This document shows, piece by piece, positions 44,450 through 55,699 of a stretch of DNA of 64,000 bases. The stretch spans positions 47,880,150 through 47,944,149 of the forward strand of contig CM051514.1 in the NCBI GenBank assembly GCA_028015205.1, read 5' to 3'. This DNA comes from Mytilisepta virgata (taxonomy: Eukaryota; Mollusca; Bivalvia; Mytilida; Mytilidae). The stretch's first letter is position 1; the number at the start of each line of letters is the position of its first letter. A program made the position numbers and the translations under genes. The notes under the pieces are model-generated. The model searched no databases. It was not told the origin of the DNA and saw only the letters and a program-made list of their open reading frames with translations.

Positions 44450-44846
44450 CGTCTAATTTAATTGAATTATCCCAATATCTTATTGTAGCTTTAATTGTAG
44501 AAAGGTCAAAGGGATGAAAACTAAATTTAAATTTTTACCACATGTATACCAATTCAATTCAAACTTTTATTGTCTTAAAATCATAAGTGATTTGTGACAA
44601 AACAAATAAAAACAAAACTACAAGTATGAAAAAATATACCATTCATGTAGTATTAGTATCCAAACTAACAATTCTCAACCAATCGTTGTGTATCTGCATG
44701 TATATTATATACTCATATAGAAATCTTTAATCTGATTTGTTAAAACAGTGTCACGTGATATTTGCCCATTCGTTGGGTCAACCGAAAATCGTTGGGTCGC
44801 ATAGTAAGGTCGCATAGTAAGTTGAATATTCGATATAATATAACAG

Positions 44847-44959
44847 TTATCACGCTTGTTGGTGTGTGACCCGACGGTTTGTCTCCCCTCGGAAAGTAAG
44901 GTCACCCTCGTTTCCGAGGGGAGACAAACCGTCGGGTCACACACCAACAAGGGTGATAA
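44847..44959. repeat. Near-perfect 49-bp-arm foldback
   Basis: Arms TTATCACGCTTGTTGG... CTCCCCTCGGAAA and TTTCCGAGGGGAG... CCAACAAGGGTGATAA pair at all but one or two positions around a 15-base loop. Weaker pairing continues outward for a few bases. Its GC content is well above the local average. No gene overlaps it. Confidence 0.9.
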
Positions 44960-44989
44960 TTGTATAATGTACAATAATCAGTATGCGAG

Positions 44990-46020
44990 GTGTGTGTGTG
45001 TTAGGAATGTAGAGTCTCGTTTGTTTTAATTATTATGCATGTAAGGGCCCTGTGGTTAGGAAATAAAGTATTTGATTTGATTTGTATAGTGTGGTTGTAT
45101 TGCTGTGATCCGTATGAATGTTAATATTGCAACTACATGAATAAAGTTTATTTGTATGCTACTGAAATGTGAAGACTTTTTAACAGTAACTCATGTGTAA
45201 CTTTAACAGTGTTTTTTTCTACCAAGCTCGCATATGTAAAATAAGGCAATGTTTTCTTTTGATTAAAAAAAAAAGTCAATTTTAGGTTCCGGTAATTTCT
45301 CCTATGTCATGTATGTAAGTTTATGAGTTAATACAAACGAATCGACTCAGTGGTTTTAACGTTTATCTATTTAAAAAAAACATTTACAATAGACAACATT
45401 TTATTGGCACAAAAACAATCAATACAATTGGTTATGACCCATAATAGATAAAATATAGCATATGAACAATGATGGTGGTATATAATGTAAGATAGTTTTT
45501 GTAACATAATTACTGTTTTCTATTCGAAAAGCATTGACCTATAAATGAAGACAATAATTTTAGAACTCTAAAGGATTTACTATAGAAACAGGACTTTACA
45601 TTCATATATTTAAACACGCACAGAAAGACTGAATATTAAGTATCACCATCGCAGCGCTCGCATCATTGGCCACGCCAACAGCATATTATTATAAGATAAT
45701 TTTCATAGTTAAACGAAAATTTTAAATTTGAAATATGTACTAAGTTTACCCTATCATTATATAATGATAAATAATATTTACAGAAGCAGTACTTAATCTT
45801 CATCTGATAAAAAATAATCTGTATCTGAATATTTTCTAGAACTGTTCAAAACATCAGTGATGGTTTTAATTTCAAAATGTCACTTCACTGATAAATTATG
45901 AAACAATTAAACTTTTTGTCAGGTCTTGTCTGTTAGTTAACACTACTATTTGGATTTTTTGACAACAAAATATTTGAATTGAATTTAAAAAATATATATA
46001 TATAATGGAACATAATTCTT
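44990..46020. other. Intergenic DNA without a supported gene
   Basis: AT-rich sequence with no exon or repeat that I recognise. Confidence 0.45.
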
Positions 46021-46026
46021 TTTTAA

Positions 46027-46940
46027 AGGGAATACAAGTAATTTCGGCACTCGGTCAAATCGGCACCTGGTGAATTCGGCACCAGCATATAGTCAAATCG
46101 TCACCTCTATATAGACTGTTGCAGGATGATTTATTACCCAACTAATTAGGTACATGTCAAATTGGAAATTATTGTTAAAACATGTATTTCTATAATTATT
46201 AGATAAACCGCCATTGCAATCATCATGGTGTCAAAACATTGGTATTTTCTTTGTTATATATTACTTATTTTCTTTGGTTTTTTGTAAATCTAATTCTATT
46301 TTGTTTTTTTCTTGCGTAAGAGCCGACTTGCACTTATTGTCTGTCCAGAGAGCTATCGAAGACCTTGCCCTGTAGTTGACAGGTCACGTTGTGTTTGTAA
46401 CTTGCCCTCAGTAACCAACTTAATCTAAGATAGAATAAAATAAAATGAATGAAATTTATACAAGATGAATATTGAAAAAAATTAAATTATATTAAAGTAA
46501 ACGGTGTGATTTTTTTTCTGGGCAGATCTCACTTGCTTTTCCTCAGTAATATAGGTATACCCAGATTATTCTGAAGGATGAGATTACTCCTTTGTAAGTA
46601 TATTAGTCTGTCTCTACTGTTTTGTGTATCTAATAGGTAGATATCAAAATAAACACAGAACGATTATTTCCTTTGATCATGATTAATTATGATGATTGTA
46701 TCCAAATTAATCTTGATTAATTATTTCATCAAAGATTCGTTAATTATAATTTAATTATTATGCCATATAAAACTGATTACATATGACTGAAATGGTAGAT
46801 TAATTGTTTTTAATAAATTTTCCGTTTATTTTGATATTAAAATATTACAGAAATTATCGTATCAAAATACAATAGACCACCTAACGGTCCCATTATTACT
46901 GGTGCCGAATTGACAAGGTGCCGATTCGACTTGATACCTT
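46027..46940. mobile_element. TTAA-flanked MITE, 914 bp
   Basis: TTAA at 46023-46026 and 46941-46944. Ends are AGGGAATACAAGTAATTTCG and the inverse of TCGACTTGATACCTT. Further in, AAATCGGCACCTGGTGAATT and CGGCACCAG pair with the right-hand CTGGTGCCGAATTGACAAGG. No coding frame. The GGGAATAC start is shared with the element at 34131. Confidence 0.65.
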
Positions 46941-47258
46941 TTAAAGGTACGAAATGACAAAAATGGCGGGTACTCCTGGGTCCCTGTTACGCCATCTATG
47001 GGAGCTCGTGTTAAATTAAGACGCGGGATAACGACAAAGGTCGCGTCTGCGACAGAAACAGATAACAGCTGGAGAATGGAACTCCGAAACAGGAGAAAAC
47101 TCAACCCTTTACTGTATGAGAGTATTTAAGATTATGTGTTTTTCGTTCAGTAAGACGTAAGGTGTTATTTAACATTGGGCACTCGACAGGTGCAGGGAAC
47201 AAACCTTCAGATTAATTATGACAAAGCCTGTCACAGGCATATCACAAAATTACAATAT

Positions 47259-47448
47259 CCCTTAGAAATTTGTGTTATTTATTTTATTATACTGAATCAT
47301 GAATGTCTTGGATTTTATGAGCGGGTGGTATTTTATACTGTCACTCGCGCATAAAATCCAAGACATTCAGTATAATCTGGAAATAAGATAACTAAGTTAG
47401 TTTATTAATCCCAGGTATAATAAAATAAATAACAAATTTCTAAGAGGG
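47259..47448. repeat. Foldback element, ~190 bp
   Basis: CCCTTAGAAATTTGTGTTAT... TATTATAC pairs with GTATAATAAAATAAATAAC... CTAAGAGGG. A second, inner pair is CTGAATCATGAATGTCTTGG...TTTTATG with CATAAAATCCAAGACATTCAG. The two nested inverted repeats together cover most of the element. Confidence 0.75.
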
Positions 47449-47689
47449 AGACGGAGTATCAATCAGTGGACTATACGATGTACTGTTCAAGACCATAATT
47501 GGTATAATAAAATATTATATTGACGTTGCAGTTTCAAATTGATAGTATTTAATATAATCCACAAGTGCCAATGGATTATTTATGATGAGGGATACGAATA
47601 CGAATATTTTATCTTGCAACTACATCTTTAGCTGACCAAAATAGCTTGCCCAAATTGTTTTCGATATTGGGTCAGTAGCCAGATATTGT

Positions 47690-48190
47690 CTCAGGTCTTC
47701 TATTGTTGATAAATGTTGAAAATAGTCGTCCCACATGCACATCTACACTTTATAACAACAAGATTGCTACACACAGATGTATGTCCTCACCGCTGCAGAA
47801 TCAGTTTTCATAAGAAGTCCCATAACGCCTACAAAATTAGAGTATGCACATCTACACTCCATAACAATACATCCTACCAAATATGGAAGCAAACTGTCCA
47901 GCGGTTTCAGAGGAGAAGAGTCCCTAAGGTCTTCTATTGTTGATAAATGTTGAAAATAATCTTAGTCCCATAATTCCTACAAAATTTGTTGAATATATAA
48001 AGTACATTGCCAAAGGTGGGGAACAGTCACCTTGCCTTGTTAGAGGAATAATCCCTTTAAAATCAGAATATTTATTATCCAATCAAGGTTACTCGAGTGG
48101 TTTTCTCCAATCATCACATTTCATCTACAATGTACCAATAGACTCTGCCTGCACACTAATAGACCATTTAACTGAAATAGGCATTAAACT
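47690..48190 (+). repeat. Degenerate direct repeat
   Basis: GGTCTTCTATTGTTGATAAATG occurs at 47696 and 47934, and 'GCACATCTACACT' also recurs at 47738 and 47849. It looks like two or three diverged units of a satellite-carrying element. The open frames here have no recognisable domain. Confidence 0.5.
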
Positions 48191-48629
48191 ATAAAGTATA
48201 ATGAATCAATAAATCACTTAAACAATTAGTGCAGGACACACAGCAGATGTATAACAGTATTTGTTATACATTATATCCCATAAACCAATAGTAGAGCTGT
48301 TGATAATTATTGGGGGTCAACTACGTTACAAATGTAGTGCCAAATTGATTAGATCAGTTTGACCTACATTGTAGCTGAACTTTTGTAATTTTTCCCCCTT
48401 TTGATATCATACATATGTAATGTGAAAAAGTCATTAGGTTATTTTTACAGATGAAACCTCTTGTCTTGTGAGGTACCGGTAACCACTGATCAGGTACATT
48501 TACATTTAGGCTTAAAACAGTAGAGTAATGATGTGATAAAAGAATGATTTATGAATCACCTTATTGTTAAAACAAATTTATGGACTTTAATTGATAAATA
48601 ATTCATGATGGCTTCACAATATCCCAATT

Positions 48630-48717
48630 TTACCACAGGTAGACCCTTTATGCCAAATGTTTTGCTGCCAGTGACAGCGAGTGGTAAAATATTGGCATAA
48701 AGGGCTACCCATGGTAA
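48630..48717. repeat. 88-bp foldback
   Basis: TTACCACAGGTAGACCCTTT...GCCAA pairs with TTGGCATAAAGGGCTACCCATGGTAA, leaving a short central loop. Likely a small MITE. Confidence 0.75.
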
Positions 48718-49036
48718 GATCATATTTTGCACACCAGAGTGACTGAATTATTTCTATTCTATTCATGAAGGACATTTTCTACAACATTTTGAAACACAGC
48801 AACATATACCGGGGTAAGCATTCAGAAACGAAGATGCCATAACGCAATGAAAGTTATACTATGATGTCTTTAAAGGTTGTGGCCCACAGTTTGTGGGAAA
48901 CTTTACTATGATGTTGCCAAACAAGCTATCGGACGCCTGTGAAGTTCAAATCAAAATATCAATATTTTTACACGGATGTAGACTGTAAGAATTTCAATCA
49001 AGTCTTATAAGAGTGGTGTTTTATTTTATTTTTTAG

Positions 49037-50165
49037 GACTCCTGTTGTCAAGAAGAATGTTTTATGTGATAAATGTGGAGAACAGTGTCTGAACCAGGCA
49101 GAACTCAAACAGCATTTGTATGAAAAGCACAAAGAAGAAGTTTGTGAGCTGACCTGTAAAGAGTGTTTCAAATCTTTCAGAAATTCAGAACTTCTTGAAG
49201 AACACTTGAATAGACATGTAATAGGAAAACCCTATCAGTGTAAAAAATGCAACTTATCGTTCAGTAGATCATATGCTTTGTCTAAACATGAAAAGAAACA
49301 TATCTCTTATCAATACTGTCCTTTATGTCCCGTTAAAAAACGTACTAAAATGGCCTTAAAGCGTCATTTGGCTGAACATTCCAAGAGTGAAAATAAATCC
49401 AATAAGAAAAAAGAGACTGAAGGTGAGACGGATAAACAGCCACGAAAATGTAAATGCAAGATTTGTGGTTTCTCTGGAACCTTTAGTGAAGTAATTAAGC
49501 ATCACAGAAAAGACAAAACACACAGAGACAATTTGTTTCTATACCGTTGTAATGAATGCGATTTTGTAACCAGGGATCAAACTAGGCTTAAACTTCATCT
49601 TGATGACCATAAAAATCCAGAGTTGAAAAGTTCTGCATTTGAATGCAAATTCTGTGGTAATCAATTTGATAGCATATCAGATTTGAAAAGTCACTCTGTG
49701 ATTCATGTAAGGACAAAGAAATATTGGTGTTATGAATGTACGAAATGTAATAAATTCTTTAAGACAAGAAATCAGTTTGAATTTCATAAAAGATTTCATA
49801 ATGAATTGATGGGATTTAAATGTTCAATATGTAACCAAGTGTTAGCTACTGCAAGGAATAAGGAGCGACATGAATTACTTAAACACACATTCAAGAAATT
49901 AAAATACGAATGCAATGAGTGTGGTCAAAGGGTGGCATCTTTGTTTGACCTTAAATGTCACAAGACTGTGCATAGCAATGAAACACAGTATCAGTGTGAT
50001 GTTTGCAGTAGATTATTGAAAAGTCTTGAATCATTGAAGAAACACAAGATGGTTCATGTTGATACAAATGGTACTGAACAAACACAAGATCATATTGATA
50101 CAAATGGTACTGAACAAACACAAGATCATATTGATACAGATATAAATGGTATCAGTAATGAGTAA
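49037..50165 (+). CDS. C2H2 zinc-finger protein, last exon (5' incomplete)
   Basis: The exon starts after TATTTTTTAG at 49037, with the first base completing a split codon, so earlier exons exist but were not found. It encodes about 375 residues to TAA at 50163. Eleven C2H2 fingers follow one another, starting VLCDKCGEQCLNQAELKQHL and ending YQCDVCSRLLKSLESLKKHK. Finger 5 has an extended His spacing (HHRKDKTH). Linkers are mostly not the TGEKP type, so it is not a KRAB-like array. Tandem C2H2 fingers usually bind DNA. The tail repeats DTNGTEQTQDHI about two and a half times at protein and DNA level. An open frame beginning at 49116 uses TTG and is not a true start. Confidence 0.85.
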
Positions 50166-50560
50166 TAAACATGTTATCCTGAAATGTACATGTATGACAA
50201 TAATGTATGACAAATATTTTACATCTTGTGGTGAAATGCATGTTATCAGTAATAAATGTATGACAATAATTTTATATGGTAAAATGTATGTTATTGATAA
50301 TTTTGGATAAAAATTTTGTGATGAAATATGTTATCAATAATTTTGGACTAACATTTCATAATTTTGTAAAAGGTATGTTATCAATAATGTGTGATAAATA
50401 TTTTACATTTTAAGATGAAATTTATATTATTAGTAGTGTGAATAAACATTTTATACAGTGAAAGGTTTGTTATAAATATCGTGTGATAAACATTTTACAT
50501 CTTGTGATGAAATTAATGTCATCAGTAAATATATATAATGTGATTTATTTGATAAACATT
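50166..50560 (+). repeat. Degenerate tandem repeat in the zinc-finger 3' UTR
   Basis: Variants of ATGTTATCAGTAATAATGT...GATAAACATTTTACAT...TGATGAAAT recur about every 60 bases. Several AATAAA-like signals occur (for example 50441-50446). It begins just after the stop codon. Confidence 0.6.
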
Positions 50561-51190
50561 TTATCTACAAATGTATTCTTCATGATGAGCACTTCATTGT
50601 GTTGACACATATGGGTCACTATCTGTTGTCATCAGACTTATTGAACCTTGGACTAATGTAGCTACCATAACTTTAAAACTCTTTTCTGAAATAATTGTAG
50701 AAGTTTTGGTAAATAAAGACCAAACCTTGAGGTTATACCTCTTCAAAAGCTTGTCTTAGGGTCCAGATTGGATCAATGTGGCCAGTGTTTAATATTGAAA
50801 AAAATAACTGAGCTTATGCCAGGTGAGCGATATATGCTCTTTTGATCCAGTTGTTTGTATTCAATCAGGTATTGTTTTTGAAGTCGGTCCATTTTTGGAC
50901 ATTTGATAAAATTTACTTATTTAGTTGGTAAAAATGTCAATTTTCAACTCCTCCTTACAAATTATTGCTGTCAGAGAGCAATAAATAAAAGTTTTCCATG
51001 AAATATTTGAAGTGGTTGAGCAGCAGAAATTTTATATACATGAACATGTACTTCTCTCATATTGTATATTTTAAATAAAGTATATGCACTACTATTTGTT
51101 TTTTTTTTTGGACAAATGCAGGTCTTGCTTTAATTTTTATTTATGATATATTGGGGAACAAATTATGCCAAATTCTGCTGATTACTCTCT
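50561..51190. other. Intergenic DNA with family A-like remnant
   Basis: GCCAGGTGAGCGATATATGC... TTTTGATCCAGTTG near 50818-50860 is a decayed family A 3' end. Otherwise nothing recognised. Confidence 0.45.
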
Positions 51191-51193
51191 ACT

Positions 51194-51795
51194 TGGTTAA
51201 TAAGTATTCCCTGTAGTTGGTGAGTAAGCATTCCCTGTAGTTGGTGAGTAAGTATTCCCTGTAGTTGGTGAGTAAGCATTCCCTGTAGTTTGTGAGTAAG
51301 TTTTCCCTGTAGTTGTTGAGTAAGCATTCCCTGTAGTTTGTAAGCAAGTAAGCATTCTCTGTAGTTGGTGAGTAAATATTCCCTGTAGTTGGTGAGTAAG
51401 CATTCCCTGCAGTTGTGAGTAAGCATTCCCTGTAGTTGGTGAGTAAATATTCCCTGTAGTTGGTGAGTAAGCATTCCCTGTGGTTGGTGAGTAAGCATTC
51501 CCTGTAGTTGGTGATTAAGCATTCCGTGTAGTTTTGAGTAAGCATTCACTGTAGTTGGTAAGTATTCCCTGTAGTTGGTGAGTAAGCATTCACTGTAGTT
51601 GGTGAGTAATCATTCACTGTAGTTGGTGAGTAATCATTCACTGTAGTTGGTGAGTAAGCATTCCCTGCAGTTGTGAGTAAGCATTCCTTGTAGTTGGTGA
51701 GTAAGCATTCACTGTAGTTGGTGGTGAGTAAGCATTCACTGTAGTTGGTGAGTAAGCATTCCCTGTAGTTGGTGAGTAAGCATTCCCTGTAGTAG
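51194..51795 (+). repeat. 24-bp minisatellite, ~25 units
   Basis: The unit is CATTCCCTGTAGTTGGTGAG plus TAAG, with variants such as CATTCACTG, CATTCCCTGCAGTTGTGAG and TATTCCC. Because 24 is a multiple of three and the minus-strand unit lacks stops, long open frames appear in more than one minus frame (LTNYRECL, LTHQLQGM and similar). These are not genes. Confidence 0.9.
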
Positions 51796-52049
51796 CTTTT
51801 TTCAACAGCTACAGGGGATTCTTTTTACCTGCTGAGGCTATTGCTCTCCCTTAACACGGGACAGCCAATTTTGTCTCAATCCAGTGGAATAACATATTTT
51901 ATCCAAATATTCCTCTCAAATGTTGTTGATAGGTCAACACAAATTTTATCCCAGTAATTTACATCACTAAAGCAAACAGAACTCTTGGCTTAATAGTGTG
52001 ATGTGCTAACTACTACACCACGAAATATGAATAGTTTTGGATAATGGTA

Positions 52050-52456
52050 CTTCTTAAAAGTTGGTGGGTGTATAATGTTTTAGAACCATCTGTCTGTCTG
52101 TCTGTCAACACTTGGCCTTTTACCTGGGTAGCATCTTCATTTTTAGCCCTAGTGCGTCCCCAGATAGCGGATATGGGAGACCCTCTCGTTGGGGGTCTTC
52201 AGGTCACAATAAGAAAATGCTTCACGCTAGACCCCTTCTGCAGTTTTCGAAAAGAAGTAGGCTAGTGCTGCTACAGAAGGCTAAATTTTCCGACCCTACG
52301 CAACCATGCTCCCTTTACAGCGGCAGTCAAAATTTGTTCCCCTTTGTGTCGTATCCCCGACCTCGTTTAAATTGTTTGATAGATTGAATATGTTCTCGTC
52401 CCGAAGAAGCATGAAATATTTGCCACCGAACGTAAAACAATCAATCAATCATTTTT
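52050..52456 (+). repeat. Dispersed repeat with (AATC)n tail
   Basis: About 400 bp, GC-richer than the surroundings, ending ACCGAACGTAAAACAATCAATCAATC. The tail resembles the end of molluscan SINEs. No Pol III boxes are clear. It abuts a family A 5' end at 52457. Confidence 0.45.
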
Positions 52457-53661
52457 AGCTCAACTGGCCCAAAGGGCCATGTGAGCTATTTTCATCACTT
52501 TGCTTCTGTCTTCCATCCGTTGTTCAACAAGTCATCTCCTCTGAAACATCTGGGCCAGGGCAAATTTCCCCCTTTAAAACAACCATGCCAAATCTTTTCA
52601 AACTTAACAGGAATGATTAGGATTCCTTATTTGGTGATGATCGATTGTCTAAATAAAACAGAGGTTTGCATTGAAACCTATTAGTATTCACTATTTTATC
52701 ATCTCTGAAAATAACCAAACTTTGCAGGGGTAACGTATGGAAGAGTCCATAAAATTTCCTCATTTCCTGGATGAGGATGAAAAACATGGCCACCAGAGGC
52801 AACTGTTTATTCTGATTGATAAAATTTTAAAATTCTCAAAAACTACAACGACAAATCTTTTCAAACTATATTGGGAGACCACCTACAAAAATTCCTCATG
52901 GTGTTTATTAGCCGGTAGCATACTTGGTGGGTATGGTGGCACATTTATCTAAATTGATTCGTAATGGAAATCGGGGTTTCATCATCTGTGCAACTACAAA
53001 GCCAATATTAACCAGACTTGTCAGGAACAGTATATGGAAGGTATCGTATAAGAAATTTTTTTGTTCTGATTGTAATATACATATTCAGTAGAATCTCGTT
53101 GGTTCGAACTCGGGTCGTTCGAACACCATGGATTTCTCGACACTTTAAGAAAGTCCAGTCATTTTTACCATTATGTCTACCTAAATTAACTCTCGGTTTT
53201 CTTGAATTCTCGAACTAATTTTCGGTTCCACACAACAGTAATATAATGTAATTTACTCTCAGTAACTCGAACTCCATTTTTAATTGGCGTACGTGACAAA
53301 TACCAATAAGTATGAAAAACCAGAGGTCAGATCATTGATTGACAAGAAGGTGATTAATTGACAATTACAGGTCATTGATAATCTACTTGATGTTTATCGG
53401 TGATTTCATCTTATTATTTCCACAGCAAGATTTGATAAGTGGATCTTTTTTTAACGATTGGAAAGATAAAAGGGTGTAGATTAAATTTCAAATTTATTGC
53501 TTGTTTGTTACCAAACTTTTCTGGCCTTGGATGGCTCGAACTAATTTTACAGACCCCTTCAAGTTCGAGAAATCGAGATTCTACATACAAAATTTAATAA
53601 GCAGTATGTTATCTGATTCATTTTTTAGATGAGTGATTCAGGCTCACTTGGGCCTAGTTTG
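52457..53661 (+). mobile_element. Family A element interrupted by a MITE
   Basis: The 5' hairpin AGCTCAACTGGCCCAAAGGG... CCATGTGAGC is intact. Diverged units follow, and the 3' end is ATGAGTGATTCAGGCTCACTTGGGCCTAGTTT near 53629-53661. It is split by the pogo-like MITE at 53096-53585. Confidence 0.6.
53096..53585. mobile_element. pogo/Tigger-like MITE, reversed copy
   Basis: It starts CAGTAGAATCTCGTTGGTTC and ends CGAGAAATCGAGATTCTAC. The interior (GAGGTCAGATCATTGATTG, CTACTTGATGTTTATCGGTG) is the reverse complement of 36778-37470 with deletions. The flanking TA is not preserved. Confidence 0.65.
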
Positions 53662-53903
53662 CTGGATCCTATCAAATGTGAATGGTTTCCAGTCAACAGT
53701 CCTCAGAGGAGATTGATTCTGAGAAAAATCAGAAATAGGGAAACTTTTTTTGGAAGCAGACTTGCAAAAATATGACATATTAAATTAATTCTTGTTGCCT
53801 GGATACCACGTTCATATTGTGCTTGATCCTCTTAATATTTGAATAAAGGTTTCAGTACATCAGTATTTTTTATGTTTTCTTTTGTAATATTTTGTACCCG
53901 ATA

Positions 53904-54210
53904 AGGGAGCAACCTTTTGATTTTTATTGGGGGGGGGGGGCTTGATTAAATGTTTGTTCCTGCCTATTTTTTTAGTCGAAAATTTGGTCCTGGATTATTC
54001 TTTCATCGGCCGCTATTGCGGCCTAAATTTTTACTTTCATTTAAACCAAAAAACTACCTGATTGACACAGGTCTTGCATTTTTTTACACCTACAATGATC
54101 ATGTCTTTTTATTTTGCCAAAATCCTGGTCCTGCCTTTTTATTTCAAATTTGATCCTAGCAATCCACAAAACCCCCTCCCCCTCCCATAAAAATAAAATC
54201 GTTGCTCCCT
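53904..54210. mobile_element. TIR element with G-rich ends, ~307 bp
   Basis: AGGGAGCAACCTTTTGATTT...TTATTGGGGGG at the left is mirrored by CCCCTCCC...ATAAAAATAAAATCGTTGC and TCCCT at the right. The non-coding interior has repeated GGTCCTG phrases. A target duplication was not identified. Confidence 0.6.
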
Positions 54211-54524
54211 ATTGACCAGAGGCTATTTACGGTCAAACATCTTTTCCAGTGACAAAATCAATATTCTGAAGCAAACAAATATATCGCACACCTGGTTTTC
54301 TTTGGTGTCAAAGGATACAGTTGTAATGGTCAATGTTAACCAAGTCCAGTTTCAGTCATCTTGTATTTCCGATAAGTTGGCAAAACGGCACTAAAGTGCA
54401 AACATTATTTGGGTCTTCATAGGTATCACATCCACCAAGTTTAGTATCTATTTGATTGTTCAGTAGATGAAAAATGTTAAATCAATTTCCCATAAGGCTC
54501 AATTTTGAAGTCGTCGTGGTATGG

Positions 54525-54570
54525 CTGCAATACTGTCCTTACGGCGTTAAACAACAATCAATCAATCAAT
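54525..54570 (+). repeat. SINE 3' tail remnant
   Basis: ATGGCTGCAATACTGTCC... ACGGCGTTAAACAACAATC followed by AATCAATC resembles the 3' end of molluscan SINEs. 54230-54520 is a decayed family A-like segment. Confidence 0.45.
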
Positions 54571-54939
54571 TTTGAGGTGGTCCAATGCTACAAGCCCTCT
54601 TAGATGTCCGAGTGGCAACTCTTCGGTAAAACATTGCAATGATTCCGAGGAGCATATATCACTCAAATGGATTTACTTTGCCTACAATCAGCGATGACTC
54701 AAAATTTGACGTTGGTGGTTTGATCTGAGTATAATAAACAGCTAAGTGGTTTAATTTGGCATTATGGTGTTAGACAAGAATTTGAGTGAATTTTTCGTGA
54801 ATTTTTCGATGAACTAAGGTTGGCGGTCTGGGATATCATAGATACTTTTGATAAATTATTCGACCACTCATTGGTCCCGGCCATTGGCCAAATGGTTTCA
54901 TACTGTGGCGGTTTTGATCTGTTAAATTGTGGTTATCTA

Positions 54940-55290
54940 CGTGAAAGTTATAGGTTCCTTCGAACCAATGTCTAATTTTGAAATTTTGAAAAGGTGAAAT
55001 TGACTTTTTGCTATTGTTGAATTTAAAATGAATTATTTTATGATTTAATGACTAATGTCCACATGAGATTTTATAGATAATTAATTTTGCAATAACATTT
55101 AATGAAATCCAAAAATATGAAAATTTACTTTGATATTTTACCGTCAGTAACACTTGTACATTGAAACTTATATTTGCTTATGTCCAAATTTGAAATGTCC
55201 TGATTTTCGTACTAACGTAAGTCATACTAAACCACGAGAATTGAATAATTCTCAATAGACATTGGTTCGAATGAACCTATAACTTTCACG
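54940..55290. mobile_element. MITE with 35-bp, 34/35 identical termini
   Basis: CGTGAAAGTTATAGGTTCCT...CGAACCAATGTCTA at 54940-54974 and its inverse at 55256-55290 differ at one base. The 281-bp AT-rich interior is non-coding. Such identity suggests recent movement. No exact target duplication is seen. Confidence 0.75.
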
Positions 55291-55690
55291 TTCTTAGTGA
55301 ATTACTAGGACTATGCAGTTTGGTTTTGATTTCTATCTAATTAAAACATGTTCTGGTATTTGTAAAACTTAATTAAAGAAAGTTACTTTTAAAAATGTAG
55401 ACACAGAAATTTAAATACTAGTTTGTCACCAGGGTTCTTCTACCGTTTTACTTTGTCAGTACGTCCAACTAAATCAGTGATAACCGCAACTTTTGGTACG
55501 TTATTTATTTGATATTTTCATAATCATTTACATTTATTTATTAAATTATTTTAGTTTACAAATGTTACCTTTTGCTATTTTGTTATATAAATTATAAAAG
55601 TTAAAAAGTCTTGAGTCTTATTGTCAAACAATTTTGTTATCACAGTGGAACGAAGTATGGATATGGATTGCCAAACATAATTAAACATTG
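55291..55690. other. Intergenic DNA without a supported gene
   Basis: AT-rich, no recognised feature. Confidence 0.4.
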
Positions 55691-55699
55691 AGTTAGTCG

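Noticed and set aside
51163..51549. Repetitive minus-strand protein of 128 residues
   Set aside because: It is a translation of the 24-bp minisatellite; other minus frames are equally open, so there is no coding signal.
51194..51795. CRISPR-like array
   Set aside because: Units are contiguous without spacers of unique sequence, and the genome is eukaryotic.
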